A stretch of DNA of 64,000 bases from Thauera sp. JM12B12 (GTDB taxonomy: Bacteria; Pseudomonadota; Gammaproteobacteria; Burkholderiales; Rhodocyclaceae). A model generated the notes under the pieces. That model was not told where the DNA came from. It saw only the letters and a list, made by a program, of their open reading frames with translations, and ran no database searches. The stretch lies in the NCBI RefSeq assembly GCF_039614725.1, contig NZ_CP154859.1, positions 2,728,001-2,792,000 on the forward strand, given 5' to 3'. Positions 45,900 through 55,610 of the stretch are shown here, piece after piece (positions within the stretch are counted from its first letter, which is position 1; each line of letters begins with the position of its first letter). Position numbers and translations under genes: made by a program.

Positions 45900-47198
45900 T
45901 CAGGCACGTTCGGCACGCTCCAGCACCGCGGCGAAGAAGCCGTCGGTGTCATGCACATGCGGGAGCAGGCGCAGGCGCTCGCCGGTCTCGAGCGCGACGT
46001 CCTGGCGGGCGAGGATGTCCTGCGCCGACAGCGGCCGAAACTCCGGATGCGCGGCCAGGAAGGCATCGACGATGGCGTCGTTCTCCTCGGCGAGCAGGCT
46101 GCAGGTGGCATACACCAGGCGCCCGCCCGGGCGCACCAGCCTGGCCGCCGCGGCGAGGATCGCGCCTTGCTTGGCGACCATCTCCGCCACCGCCGCCGGC
46201 GACTGGCGCCACTTGAGATCGGGGTTGCGGCGCAGGGTGCCCAGCCCGGTGCACGGCGCATCGACGAGCACGCGATCGGCCTTGCCCGCCAGGCGCTTGA
46301 CCTTGGCGTCGGCCTCGTGGGCGATCAGCACCGGATGCACGTTCGACAGCCCGGCGCGCGCCATGCGCGGCTTGAGCTTGGCCAGCCGCTTCTCGGCCAC
46401 GTCGAAGGCATAGAGCCGGCCGGTGGAGCGCATCATCGCGCCCAGTTGCAGCGTCTTGCCGCCGGCGCCGGCGCAGAAATCCACCACCAGTTCGCCGCGA
46501 CGCGGCTGCACCAGCAGTCCGAGCAACTGGCTGCCCTCGTCCTGCACCTCGAAGCTGCCATCGAGGAACAGCGGATGCTTCTGCAGCGCGGGCTTGCCGC
46601 CCAGGCGGATGGCCTGCGGCGACAGCCGGCCGGCCTCGGCCGCGACGCCGTCGGCCCGCAGGCGGGCGAGTACCGCGTCGCGGTCGGTCTTGAGCAGGTT
46701 CACCCGCAGGTCGAGCGGCGCCGGCCGGTTCAGCCCGTGCGCGAGCGCCAGCAGGGCAGGCTCGTCCATCTGCGCGAGCAGGCGCTCGGCCAGCCAGTCA
46801 GGCAGGTCGGCGCGCTCGGCCACGGTCAGCTCGCCCAGCTCGGCGGCCTTGATCCCGGCCACCCAGTCGCGCTCGGTCGCGCTCACCAGGCCCTCGAAGT
46901 TGCGCATCGGCCAGCCCTCTCCACGCGCGAACCAGGCCAGGAGCAGCATGCGCGGCGTGGCCTCGTCGCCTGCCAGCCGACGCAGCCAGCGCAGGCGGCG
47001 CAGCACGCCGTAGACCGCCTCGGCGATGAAGCCGCGATCGCGGTGACCGAGCTCGCGGTTGTCGCGGAAGTGCCGCGACAGCACGGCATCGGCGGGATGA
47101 TCGAAGGCCAGCACCGCGCCCAGCGCCTGGGTGGCCTGGATGAAGAGCGGGCGGGAGACGGCGCCTTCGGGCGCGCGGGGCTTGCTTGTCTTGTTCAT
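45900..47198 (-). CDS. RsmB/NSUN-type RNA (cytosine-C5) methyltransferase
   Basis: 432 residues. The SAM motif is VVDFCAGAGGKTLQL, the PCTGLGTLRR segment holds the catalytic-site Cys, and YATCSLLAEEN holds the second Cys. An N-terminal NusB-like region is weaker. It methylates 16S rRNA or a related RNA. The start at 47198 opens the recognised protein; upstream codons are out of context. The upstream gene is DUF3108. Confidence 0.88.
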   Translation of the reverse strand: MNKTSKPRAPEGAVSRPLFIQATQALGAVLAFDHPADAVLSRHFRDNRELGHRDRGFIAEAVYGVLRRLRWLRRLAGDEATPRMLLLAWFARGEGWPMRNFEGLVSATERDWVAGIKAAELGELTVAERADLPDWLAERLLAQMDEPALLALAHGLNRPAPLDLRVNLLKTDRDAVLARLRADGVAAEAGRLSPQAIRLGGKPALQKHPLFLDGSFEVQDEGSQLLGLLVQPRRGELVVDFCAGAGGKTLQLGAMMRSTGRLYAFDVAEKRLAKLKPRMARAGLSNVHPVLIAHEADAKVKRLAGKADRVLVDAPCTGLGTLRRNPDLKWRQSPAAVAEMVAKQGAILAAAARLVRPGGRLVYATCSLLAEENDAIVDAFLAAHPEFRPLSAQDILARQDVALETGERLRLLPHVHDTDGFFAAVLERAERA

Positions 47199-47199
47199 G

Positions 47200-47946
47200 T
47201 CACTTCTGTGTGGTTTGGGTGGCCGCTGCCGGCGCGCCGAGTTCGATGCGCGCAGCGCGCTGGTCGAGCACGCCCCCCTTCTCGTCGGTGATGCGGATGC
47301 GTACCGGCAGCAGGTCGTGCTGCAGGGACAGCCAGATGTCGATGTCGAGCTCGCCCTCCTCGGCCCAGGCGCGCACGCGCAGCGTGTCGACCGCGCCGAT
47401 GGCGAGCTGCAGCGTGTCGCGCCCCTCGGGCTGGAGCGTGGCACGCTTGACGCTCTTGTTGGTGACGACGGTCAGCTGCAGCGGCTTGTCGCCCTCGGCG
47501 ACGCGGCGCGCCTGATGCCAGAGACTGAGCAGATCCTGGTCGCCGGGACGGATCTCCCCGCTGCGACGCTCGACACCGTCGCGGCGAATGCTCACGCGCG
47601 CCGCCGCCCAGTCGAACTCGGCGGTCTCGAGCTTGCGCCCGCGCTGCTCGACGACGAAGCGCGCCGGCCGCATGCCGGCGGCGTCCACCGCGCCCGTGCT
47701 GCGTTGCTCGTACTGCAGCCCGAACAGGCCGGCGAGGCCCTTGGCCTCGAGGTTGAGCCGCATCTCGTAGCGCTTGTCGGCAAAGTGCCAGTCGTGGCGC
47801 GCCTCGCCGATCTTGAAGCCCTGCGAGCCGTAGTGCACATCGAAGAAGATGCTGCCATCCGGGACCGTCGCCGCCATCGCAGCGGGCAGCGCGATGACCA
47901 CGGCGGCGACCGCCACCGCCAGCCGCCGGAACGCGGCGCCGGCCAT
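47200..47946 (-). CDS. DUF3108 periplasmic protein
   Basis: 248 residues with a signal peptide (about residues 1-25, ending MAA). The rest matches DUF3108, with FFDVHYGSQGFKIGEARHDW and a C-terminal LPVRIRITDEKGGVLDQ region. Function is unknown. The ATG at 47946 overlaps the purN stop by one base, so it is translationally coupled. Confidence 0.85.
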   Translation of the reverse strand: MAGAAFRRLAVAVAAVVIALPAAMAATVPDGSIFFDVHYGSQGFKIGEARHDWHFADKRYEMRLNLEAKGLAGLFGLQYEQRSTGAVDAAGMRPARFVVEQRGRKLETAEFDWAAARVSIRRDGVERRSGEIRPGDQDLLSLWHQARRVAEGDKPLQLTVVTNKSVKRATLQPEGRDTLQLAIGAVDTLRVRAWAEEGELDIDIWLSLQHDLLPVRIRITDEKGGVLDQRAARIELGAPAAATQTTQK

Positions 47947-48611
47947 CACGAAGCCTCGCCGGTCGGCGCATCCAGCGCCGGCACGATCCACGCGGAGACC
48001 TCGTCGCTGCACCCGCCACGCACGCTCACCCGCCCCTTGCCGTCGATGACCAGGCGGTCCTCGGCGAACCAGCGCACCGCCTGCGGATAGATCAGGTGCT
48101 CGCGCGCGAGCACGCGCGCGGCCAGCGTGGCTTCGTCATCGTCGGCACGCACCGGCACCGCCGCCTGGACCACGATCGGGCCGTCATCGAGCTCCGCAGT
48201 GACGAAATGCACCGTGGCACCGTGCACCTTCACCCCGGCCTCGATCGCGCGCCGATGCGTATGCAGTCCAGGAAACGCCGGCAGCAGCGAGGGGTGGATG
48301 TTGAGCAGGCGCCCCTCGTAGCGGCGCACGAAGCCGTCGGTGAGCACGCGCATGAAACCCGCGAGCACGACCAGGTCGGGCGCGTGCGCGTCGATGCATT
48401 CGGCGAGCGCATCGTCGAAACTGACGCGGTCGGCGTAGGCGGTGTGATCGACCACGCGGGTGTCGATGCCGTTCGCCTGCGCAAAGACAAGCCCGCTCGC
48501 GCCCGGGCGGTTGGCGATCACGGCAGCGATGCGCACGCCCGGGATACGCGCGCGGACGATGGCTTCCATGTTGCTGCCCCGACCGGAAATGAGGATGACG
48601 ATGGACTTCAT
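47946..48611 (-). CDS. purN: phosphoribosylglycinamide formyltransferase
   Basis: 221 residues. It transfers a formyl group from 10-formyltetrahydrofolate to GAR in purine synthesis. The family motifs ISGRGSNMEAIV, the catalytic LAGFMRVLTDGFVRRYEGRLLNIHPSLLPAFPG (with the active-site His and the conserved NIHPS) and HGATVHFVT are present. It is a normal-length monofunctional enzyme. Confidence 0.95.
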   Translation of the reverse strand: MKSIVILISGRGSNMEAIVRARIPGVRIAAVIANRPGASGLVFAQANGIDTRVVDHTAYADRVSFDDALAECIDAHAPDLVVLAGFMRVLTDGFVRRYEGRLLNIHPSLLPAFPGLHTHRRAIEAGVKVHGATVHFVTAELDDGPIVVQAAVPVRADDDEATLAARVLAREHLIYPQAVRWFAEDRLVIDGKGRVSVRGGCSDEVSAWIVPALDAPTGEAS

Positions 48612-48665
48612 GAAGGAACCGCAGGATTCAAAGGGGACGGACTGCCGCCGCAGCCCGCCGGACGA

Positions 48666-49406
48666 TCAGTACACCGGGAGGAAGACCGCCGTGGTGAGGT
48701 TCTGCACCACCCGCGAGATGGTGCGGTCGGTCTCTTCCTCGACGACGTCGGCGAGCGCATCGAGCAGCCCGATGATGCGCCCGAACTCGCGTTCGAAGCT
48801 CAGGTTGGTGACCTCGCCCATCTCGTTGGACAGCAGCAGCAGGCTGCCCGCGGCGTCACGGGTGCTGGCCAGCTTCCACGCCACGATCTCGACGTTGCGG
48901 GCCGCATTGTAGAGGTGCTGAGGCTCCAGATCATCCAGCAAGTAAAAAACTTCCCGATCGCCGAGCGCGGACTGCACCATGCTCGCCAGCCCGACGATCA
49001 GCGCCTGCACGCGATCGCCGCGGAACTCCGGGTGCAGCGCGATGTGCATGGCGTCGAGGTCGCGGCGATCGCCGAGGGCGGCGAAACGCCAGCGGTGCTT
49101 GACGTCGAAGATGCGGGAGATGGCCGCCTCCGCACTCGCCGCTCCGCCCTTTCGCCACTCCGCCGGGTTGCGCTTGTAGAGCTTGTCGGCCAGCCGGCGC
49201 AGGCTCGCGAACACGTGGAGCTGATGCGTCTCGGCGACACGGTTGATGTCGGTCTTGACCAGCTGGCGCAGGTCGAAGCCGCTCTTGGCGCGCAGCGCGG
49301 GCGCGGTGCCGGGCGCGGAGCAGCCCGTCGCCAGCACGCCCGCGACGACGAGCACGAGGACGCGGCGACGGCCTCCGCCACGCCGGATGCTGCCGGTCTC
49401 ACTCAT
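48666..49406 (-). CDS. conserved lipoprotein of unknown function
   Basis: 246 residues with a lipoprotein signal (LATGC at residues 25-29, Cys29). The mature part is helical, with VFASLRRLADKLYKRNPAEWRKGG and a C-terminal DVVEEETDRTISRVVQN. I recognise no enzyme motif. The open frame continues far upstream antisense to mutL, but the ATG at 49406 starts the signal peptide. It is 130 bases from the divergent mutL. Confidence 0.8.
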   Translation of the reverse strand: MSETGSIRRGGGRRRVLVLVVAGVLATGCSAPGTAPALRAKSGFDLRQLVKTDINRVAETHQLHVFASLRRLADKLYKRNPAEWRKGGAASAEAAISRIFDVKHRWRFAALGDRRDLDAMHIALHPEFRGDRVQALIVGLASMVQSALGDREVFYLLDDLEPQHLYNAARNVEIVAWKLASTRDAAGSLLLLSNEMGEVTNLSFEREFGRIIGLLDALADVVEEETDRTISRVVQNLTTAVFLPVY

Positions 49407-49503
49407 CGCCCCCTCCCAAACCGTTCTGCCCGGGGCCCGATCATAACCGAGCCGCCGCACGCGGCCGGCGCCTCGACGCCCCGGGGCGCCGGACAGCCCC
49501 CTG

Positions 49504-49509
49504 TATAAT
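49504..49509 (+). promoter_or_regulatory. -10 element of mutL
   Basis: A perfect TATAAT lies 29 bases before the mutL ATG, which implies a short leader. No recognisable -35 box at 17 bases. Confidence 0.6.
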
Positions 49510-49538
49510 CGCGCCTTTGCCGAGCCGCACATCTGCCC

Positions 49539-51407
49539 ATGCCCCATATCCACCGCCTCTCCGACCTGCTGGTCAACCAGATCGCCGCCGGCGAGGTGGT
49601 CGAACGCCCGGCCTCGGTGCTCAAGGAGGTGCTGGAGAACGCGGTCGATGCGGGCGCGCGCGCGATCGAGGTTCAGCTCGAGCAGGGCGGCGTGCGCCGC
49701 ATCCGCGTCGCCGACGACGGCTGCGGCATCGCCCGCGACGAACTCGCGCTCGCCCTCGAGCGCCACGCCACCAGCAAGATCGCCACCCTCGACGACCTCG
49801 AGCAGGTCGGCACGATGGGGTTTCGCGGCGAGGCGCTGGCGGCGATCGCGGCCGTCGCACGCACCAGCATCACCAGCCGCGCGCAAGGCGCCAGCCACGC
49901 CTGGCGGATCGAAGCCGGCGGCGAACCGAGTCCTGCAGCGCTCAACCAGGGCACCGTGGTCGACGTTGCAGACCTCTACTACAACACACCGGCACGGCGC
50001 AAATTCCTCAAGACCGAAGGCACCGAATACGCCCACTGCGACGACATGTTCCGTCGCGTCGCGCTCGCGCGCCCGGACATCGGCCTGCAGCTCGCCCACA
50101 ACGGCCGCGTGATCCATCGCCTGCCGCCCTCCGCTCCGGCGGCGCGGGTGGCAGCGCTGATGGGCGACGATTTCCTGCAGCATGCGCGCGAGGTGCAGGC
50201 CGACGCCGGCGTGCTTCGCCTGGCGGGCTTCGCGTCGCTCCCCGCCTACTCGCGCGCCAGCCGCGACGCGCAGTATTTCTTCGTCAACGGACGCTTCGTA
50301 CGCGACAAGCTGCTCACCCACGCGGTGCGCGAGGCCTATGCGGACATCCTGCACGGTAGCCGCCACCCGGCCTACGTGCTGTTCCTCGAGCTCGACCCCG
50401 CCGGCGTCGATGTGAACGTGCATCCGGCCAAGATCGAGGTGCGCTTCCGCGAGGCGCGCGCCGTGCACCAGTTCGTGTTTCACGCGCTCAGGCGCACGCT
50501 GGCCGAAAGCGGCGCTGGCCGCCCGGACACCGCGGCGCCGGCGGCGCACGCCACCGACAGCGCCAGCCCGCCGCCTCCGCCCCCTGCCTGGGCGGAGGCA
50601 GCCTCCGCTGCCCAGCACACGCGGCCGTCCGCGGGCGCCTGGCACGGCGCCCCGCCTCAGCAGGCCCGGCTGGCGATGGAGCCGGCGAGCCGGGCTTACC
50701 TGGAATTCGCTGCCAGCGCCACGCGCGCCGACGCGGGCGGCAGCGCCGCGCTCGCCACCGTGACCACCGGATCGACCCGGGTGCCCGGCGCATGGCCCGC
50801 CACCGGCGCGACGGGCGACGGCGCTCCGCCCCCGCTCGGCTTTGCGCTCGCGCAGCTGCACGGCGTGTACATCCTCGCCCAGAACGCAAGCGGCCTCGTG
50901 CTGGTGGACATGCACGCGGCGCATGAGCGCATCCTCTACGAGAAGCTCAAGACCGTGCTCGACGGCAGGCCTGCGGTTCAGCGCCTGCTGATCCCGGCAG
51001 TGTTCTCGGTGAGCGCGAAGGACATGGCCGCCGCCGCCGAATGCACCGAGGTACTCGCCGGAATGGGCTTCGAGGTGGGTGCGGCGGGTCCGCAGGAGCT
51101 GGCGGTGCGCAGCGTGCCCGCCCTGCTCGCGAGCGCACCGGTCGCCGAGCTCATGCGCCAGCTGCTGCAGGAGCTGCGCGACTATCCCGCCACCGAGGTG
51201 GTGACCGCGCGCCGCAACGCGCTGCTCGCCACCATGGCCTGCCATGGCGCGGTGCGCGCAAATCGCCAGCTCACCCTGCCCGAGATGAACGCCCTGCTGC
51301 GCGACATGGAAGCCACCGAGCGCGCCGACCAGTGCAACCACGGCCGCCCGACGTGGACGCAGTTCACCATGGCCGAGCTCGACCGCTTCTTCATGCGCGG
51401 CCAGTAG
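49539..51407 (+). CDS. mutL: DNA mismatch repair protein MutL
   Basis: 622 residues. N-terminal GHKL ATPase motifs are ENAVDAGA, DDGCGI and TMGFRGEALAAI. A proline- and alanine-rich linker (about residues 325-420) leads to a C-terminal dimerisation domain. It couples MutS mismatch recognition to MutH or helicase. The usual betaproteobacterial position next to miaA is broken here: miaA is 4.2 kb downstream. Confidence 0.96.
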   Translation: MPHIHRLSDLLVNQIAAGEVVERPASVLKEVLENAVDAGARAIEVQLEQGGVRRIRVADDGCGIARDELALALERHATSKIATLDDLEQVGTMGFRGEALAAIAAVARTSITSRAQGASHAWRIEAGGEPSPAALNQGTVVDVADLYYNTPARRKFLKTEGTEYAHCDDMFRRVALARPDIGLQLAHNGRVIHRLPPSAPAARVAALMGDDFLQHAREVQADAGVLRLAGFASLPAYSRASRDAQYFFVNGRFVRDKLLTHAVREAYADILHGSRHPAYVLFLELDPAGVDVNVHPAKIEVRFREARAVHQFVFHALRRTLAESGAGRPDTAAPAAHATDSASPPPPPPAWAEAASAAQHTRPSAGAWHGAPPQQARLAMEPASRAYLEFAASATRADAGGSAALATVTTGSTRVPGAWPATGATGDGAPPPLGFALAQLHGVYILAQNASGLVLVDMHAAHERILYEKLKTVLDGRPAVQRLLIPAVFSVSAKDMAAAAECTEVLAGMGFEVGAAGPQELAVRSVPALLASAPVAELMRQLLQELRDYPATEVVTARRNALLATMACHGAVRANRQLTLPEMNALLRDMEATERADQCNHGRPTWTQFTMAELDRFFMRGQ

Positions 51408-51409
51408 CG

Positions 51410-51433
51410 GCGCCGCGCGCGGCCGCGCGGCGC
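51410..51433. repeat. perfect inverted repeat between convergent mutL and yqaA
   Basis: GCGCCGCGCG - CGGC - CGCGCGGCGC forms a ten-base-pair stem of G and C only, with no T-run on either side. It starts three bases after the mutL stop and ends three bases before the yqaA stop. It could block transcription or protect both mRNA ends. Confidence 0.75.
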
Positions 51434-51435
51434 AG

Positions 51436-52014
51436 TCAGGCGCGGTAGATCAGCACGCCGATCACCACCACGGCCACGGTTGCCCAACCCAGGCCGTCCA
51501 CGTATCGGCGCAGCACCGCCTCCATGCGCGGCCCGCCCCAGGCCATCAGGCCGGCGACGAGGAAGAAGCGCGCCCCCCGGCCCACGATCGAGGCCAGGGT
51601 GAAGGGCAGCAGCGCCATGCTCGCCACCCCGGCGGCAATCGTGAACACCTTGTATGGAATCGGCGAGAAGCCGGCGATGAAGATCGCCCAGAAGCCCCAG
51701 GCCTCGAACCAGGCGACCGCCTGCTCGTAGGCGCCCCAGTAGCGGCTTTCGCGCAACCAGGGCTCGATGAGATCGAAGGCGAAGTAACCGATCAGGTAGC
51801 CGAACAGGCCGCCCGCAACCGAGGTGAGCGTCGTCAGCAGCGCGAACCACCACGCCCGGCGCGGACTCGCGAGGCTCATCGGCGCCAGCATCACGTCCGG
51901 CGGAATCGGAAAGAACGACGACTCGGCAAAGCTCAGGCAACCGAGGAACCAGGGCGCGCGCGGATGCCGCGACCACGCCATGGCGCGCTCGTAGAGCGGC
52001 GAAAAGATCTTCAA
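51436..52014 (-). CDS. YqaA-like membrane protein (VTT/DedA-related)
   Basis: 192 residues with about five membrane segments and the family pattern LSFAESSFFPIPPDVMLAPM and AGFSPIPYKVFTI. The start is a TTG at 52014, giving the family-typical LKIFSPLYERAMAWSRH beginning, with AGAGG nine bases before it. No ATG fits. The family is related to DedA proteins linked to lipid translocation and membrane homeostasis. Confidence 0.82.
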   Translation of the reverse strand: MKIFSPLYERAMAWSRHPRAPWFLGCLSFAESSFFPIPPDVMLAPMSLASPRRAWWFALLTTLTSVAGGLFGYLIGYFAFDLIEPWLRESRYWGAYEQAVAWFEAWGFWAIFIAGFSPIPYKVFTIAAGVASMALLPFTLASIVGRGARFFLVAGLMAWGGPRMEAVLRRYVDGLGWATVAVVVIGVLIYRA

Positions 52015-52177
52015 GACAAGCCTCTGCGGTGGATTCCGGCCCCGGGCACGGACGACGAGGCCGCCATCATAACCGCTGCCCGCCAGCTCGGAACGCCAGT
52101 GTTGCAGCGCGGCGAACAAGGACGGAGAATCTCGCCTCACCCCGCTTCCGGGCACACCACCGGGATACTCGCCAGCC

Positions 52178-53947
52178 ATGAGCACGCCCCCTTCCCGCCC
52201 TCTCCCGCTGCGACTCGTGCTGATCGTTCCCTACGTCATCCTCGTCGTGGGCCTGGCCGTGGCGATCGGCATGCTGTCCTACACCGCGGGCAGCAACGCG
52301 GTATCGACCGTGTCCTCGCAACTGCTGCTCGAGGTGGTGGGGCGCATCGCACAGGCTGTTGACCGCCATGTCGTCGGCTCGAGCGCGGTGCTGGAGACGG
52401 CCTTTCCGGAGGGCATGCCGGCGCCGCAGAACATCCAGGACGATTTCTACGAGATCCGCAACCGCTTCTGGGTGGCGACCTCGATCCACACCGATCCCAA
52501 CAACTACGTCTATTACGGCAACGAGGCGGGCCAGGGGCTGGGCCTGCTGCGTCTCACGAACGAGGACGTCGAGCTGCGCATGAAGCTCACGGCCGACGAG
52601 CACCGCGCGATCTACCGCGCCTCCGGGATCGACGGCCCGCTGCAGTTCGTCCGCCGCGAGACCAGCCTGTTCGATCCCCGCAAGCGGCCGTGGTATGCCG
52701 AGGGCCGCAATGCTGCCGGTCACACGTGGACTTCGGTGTACATCGACTTCGGCACCCTGCAGCTGGTCGCCACGCGCGCGCGCCGGGTGCACGCACCCGG
52801 CGGCGACTTTGCCGGCGTGGTCGCCACGGACCTGTCGCTGGAAGCGCTCAACGACTTCGTCGGCGGGCTGAAGGTGTCGCCCAACGGCGTCGCCTTCATC
52901 CTCGAACCCGATGGCAACCTCATCGCCTCCTCGGCGAGCGCCAACGTAGTCACCCTGCCCGACGGCCGCCACGGACGCATCTCGGCGGAGGCGAGCGATC
53001 ACGTGCTGCTCAAGACCACCTACCAGCGTGTGCGCGACCGCATCGCCAGCCGCGCAGACGAGCGCCTCCCGCGGGTGTTCGAGTTCGAGGACGACGACGG
53101 CAACCTGATCCACGCCGCATTCGACCGCATCCGCGACGCGGCCGGGCTGGACTGGATCACCGTCGTCGCCATGCCGGCGAGCGACTACCTCGGCGGCGTG
53201 ATCGAGAACGTGCGGCGCACCACCCTGCTCGCCGCGCTGGCGGTCGTGGTGGCGATCGCCATCGGCCTCGTCATCATCGGCTGGGTCGCCCGCGACCTGC
53301 GTCGGCTGGCCGCCGTGGCCGGGCGCATCGGCGACGGCGATCTGGAGACCCCGGTCGGCCTCAGCCGGCGCGACGAGATCGGCGAACTTGCGCGCAGCTT
53401 CGAGCGCATGCAGGAGCGTCTGCGCACCGATCGTCTCACCGGACTGGCCAATCGCGAGGCCCTCGCCCAGCAGCTCGCGCGCCGCATCGCGCGCGCCCGC
53501 GCCGACCGCCGCCAGCCGCGGCTGGGCGTGCTGTTCATCGATCTCAACCGCTTCAAGCACATCAACGACTCGCTGGGCCACGAGGCCGGCGACCGCGTGC
53601 TGCAGGAGATCGCCCAACGGCTGCGGCAGAGCGTGCGCAGCGAGGACTTCGTCGCGCGCTATGCGGGCGACGAATTCGTGATCGTGGTGGATCCGATCGC
53701 CGACCGCGACGCACTCGACCAGGTCCGCGCGCACATCGAGCGCGCGCTCGCCGCACCGGTCTCGATCGACGCCGGCGACGCCATCGAGCTCACCGCGGGC
53801 GGCGCCATCGGCGGGGCGCTCTTCCCCGAGGACGGCGACGCCCCCGAGAGCCTGATCCGTCACGCCGACCACGCGATGTACGCACGCAAGCAGGGCAGCG
53901 CCGCGGCCGCCGCGGACGTCGTGGTACGTTTTCCCCAGCGCCCGTGA
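52178..53947 (+). CDS. membrane diguanylate cyclase with Cache and HAMP domains
   Basis: 589 residues. N-terminal membrane segment (about 9-31), a periplasmic double-Cache sensor of about 300 residues with the FDPRKRPWY motif, a second membrane segment (about 350-372), HAMP, then a GGDEF domain. The active-site loop is AGDEF (A496-F500), a tolerated variant of GGDEF. It would make cyclic di-GMP in response to a periplasmic ligand. No EAL domain is present. Confidence 0.92.
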   Translation: MSTPPSRPLPLRLVLIVPYVILVVGLAVAIGMLSYTAGSNAVSTVSSQLLLEVVGRIAQAVDRHVVGSSAVLETAFPEGMPAPQNIQDDFYEIRNRFWVATSIHTDPNNYVYYGNEAGQGLGLLRLTNEDVELRMKLTADEHRAIYRASGIDGPLQFVRRETSLFDPRKRPWYAEGRNAAGHTWTSVYIDFGTLQLVATRARRVHAPGGDFAGVVATDLSLEALNDFVGGLKVSPNGVAFILEPDGNLIASSASANVVTLPDGRHGRISAEASDHVLLKTTYQRVRDRIASRADERLPRVFEFEDDDGNLIHAAFDRIRDAAGLDWITVVAMPASDYLGGVIENVRRTTLLAALAVVVAIAIGLVIIGWVARDLRRLAAVAGRIGDGDLETPVGLSRRDEIGELARSFERMQERLRTDRLTGLANREALAQQLARRIARARADRRQPRLGVLFIDLNRFKHINDSLGHEAGDRVLQEIAQRLRQSVRSEDFVARYAGDEFVIVVDPIADRDALDQVRAHIERALAAPVSIDAGDAIELTAGGAIGGALFPEDGDAPESLIRHADHAMYARKQGSAAAAADVVVRFPQRP

Positions 53948-54196
53948 ACAGGCTGCGGGACAAGCTGTGGATAAGCACCGCAAGCGCTTGTCCGCAAAGG
54001 CTTGTCGTCGTCTGCCTGTTTTTTGTGCAGTGCGCAGATACGGAACTATGTCTCGCTCGCCGATTCGCTGCGATTGAGGCTCCGCGGGGCATCTGATAGT
54101 TTCCGGAGCGGCTTGTCCTAAGCCAATAACATGGCTTGCCACACTTTCGTCATCGTCTTCGATGACAAAGGCAAACCGTTGCGGAGATCCTGCCTC

Positions 54197-54880
54197 ATGA
54201 AGAAAAGCCTCATCGCGGCCACCGCCGCCGCCCTGCTGGCGACCGGCTGCGCCACACCGTTCGCGCCCGCACCGCTCGCCACCAACTTCCAGTCGGGCAA
54301 GCAGCCCAAGCTGCAGGCTGCAGCACACTGGCACACCATCGCCGGCGACGTGGCGGCAAAGCTGTCCGCCGCAATCCCGGCGAACACCCCGCTGTTCGTC
54401 AACCAGCAGGCCAATGCATCCACGTTCGAACGCGCCTTCACCAGCCAGCTCGTCACGGCGCTGATCGAGGCGGGTCATCCGGTGATGCGCAGCCCCGAAG
54501 GTGCGCTGCGCGTCGGCGTGGACACCCAGGCGGTGCCCTTTGCCGCCGACCGCCCTCAATACCGCCACGCCGGCAAGGCGACAGCGCTGGGTGCCGGGAT
54601 CTGGGTGCTCTACGACATCGTCGAGTACGCTTCCAACGGCCCGGCAAAGGCGGCCCTGCTCGCGCTCGGCGCAGCGGACGCCTACGCCTGGTTCGACTCC
54701 GAATTCGCTGGTGGCGGCACGCCTGCAATGGAGATCATCGTCACCACGAGCGTGACCGACGCAAGCCGCTACGTCGCTCGCAACACCAGCGTCTACTACG
54801 TGGATGACGCCGACCAGCGTCTTTACAAGACACCGGTGCAGTCTCACGCGAAGGCCTTCCAGGTCGTGGGGGGCGAATGA
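54197..54880 (+). CDS. lipoprotein of unknown function, partner of FlgO-like gene
   Basis: 227 residues with a lipoprotein signal (LLATGC, Cys about residue 19). The mature part resembles no family I know well; it has VVTTSV-like beta stretches and a hydrophobic GAGIWVLYDIVEY helix. A longer frame from 54131 is not supported, whereas the ATG at 54197 starts a KKSLIAATAAALLATGC signal. The stop overlaps the next gene by four bases, so the two proteins are probably made together. Confidence 0.75.
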   Translation: MKKSLIAATAAALLATGCATPFAPAPLATNFQSGKQPKLQAAAHWHTIAGDVAAKLSAAIPANTPLFVNQQANASTFERAFTSQLVTALIEAGHPVMRSPEGALRVGVDTQAVPFAADRPQYRHAGKATALGAGIWVLYDIVEYASNGPAKAALLALGAADAYAWFDSEFAGGGTPAMEIIVTTSVTDASRYVARNTSVYYVDDADQRLYKTPVQSHAKAFQVVGGE

Positions 54881-55446
54881 TGCTGAAGAGGAAGATGCTG
54901 CTCGCTGCCGCCGCCGGCACGCTTGCGCTCGGCGTCGCCGGCTGCGCCACCGAGAACGGCACTGGCCGCAAGGATCCGACCTACGAGCAGGCCGCGGCCA
55001 ACCCGCTGATTCCGGCCAACTACGCAGCGGCCAGCAGCCTGCTCGGTCGTCTGCAGGGCCAACTCGGCGAGGGCCAGCCGCTGATCGTGGCCACCGTGGT
55101 CAACATCGACGCGCTCGACCGCTCCTCGACCCTTGGTCGCCTCATCTCCGAGCAGGTCTCGGCACGCTTCACGCTTGCCGGCCATCGCATGATCGAGATG
55201 AAGTTCCGCAACAACGTTTACATGGCGCGCGACCAGGGCGAACTGATGCTGACGCGCGAGATCCGCGACATCGCCAGCAGCCATAATGCCCAGGCGGTGA
55301 TAGTGGGCACCTACGCGCAGAGCAGCGACATGGTGTTCGTCAATCTCAAGGTGATCCAACCCGACACCAACGTCGCGCTCGCGGTGCATGACTACGCCCT
55401 GCCGCTCGACAACATGACGCGCTCGATGCTGCGCACCACCCGCTGA
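54877..55446 (+). CDS. FlgO-domain outer-membrane lipoprotein
   Basis: 189 residues with a lipoprotein signal (LGVAGC, Cys about residue 23). The mature protein matches the FlgO domain, with [28 protein letters not shown] and a [23 protein letters not shown] segment. In Vibrio, FlgO is needed for flagellar outer-membrane assembly, but no flagellar genes are in this window. It overlaps the preceding lipoprotein gene and ends just before a terminator. Confidence 0.85.
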   Translation: MMLKRKMLLAAAAGTLALGVAGCATENGTGRKDPTYEQAAANPLIPANYAAASSLLGRLQGQLGEGQPLIVATVVNIDALDRSSTLGRLISEQVSARFTLAGHRMIEMKFRNNVYMARDQGELMLTREIRDIASSHNAQAVIVGTYAQSSDMVFVNLKVIQPDTNVALAVHDYALPLDNMTRSMLRTTR

Positions 55447-55463
55447 GTGCAATTGTCCGCCCC

Positions 55464-55500
55464 AAGGCGATGATCGGCCGTGGTCATCGCCTTTTCTTTT
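55464..55500 (+). terminator. rho-independent terminator after the lipoprotein pair
   Basis: AAGGCGATGA and TCATCGCCTT form a ten-base-pair stem with a ten-base loop, followed by a T-rich tail (TTCTTTT). It begins 17 bases after the FlgO-like stop and separates it from miaA. Confidence 0.88.
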
Positions 55501-55610
55501 CCCGGTCGGTAACGAGGCCGACGACTGACGGTTTCATCGACGACGCCCGCTTGGGCGATAATCGCCGGCGTTCGCCCTCCTCACGCCCGTCTCCCGGACC
55601 CGACTCACGC

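Noticed and set aside
48666..51341. 891-codon minus-strand frame across mutL
   Set aside because: Only its last 246 codons form a credible lipoprotein; the rest is antisense to the well-supported mutL.
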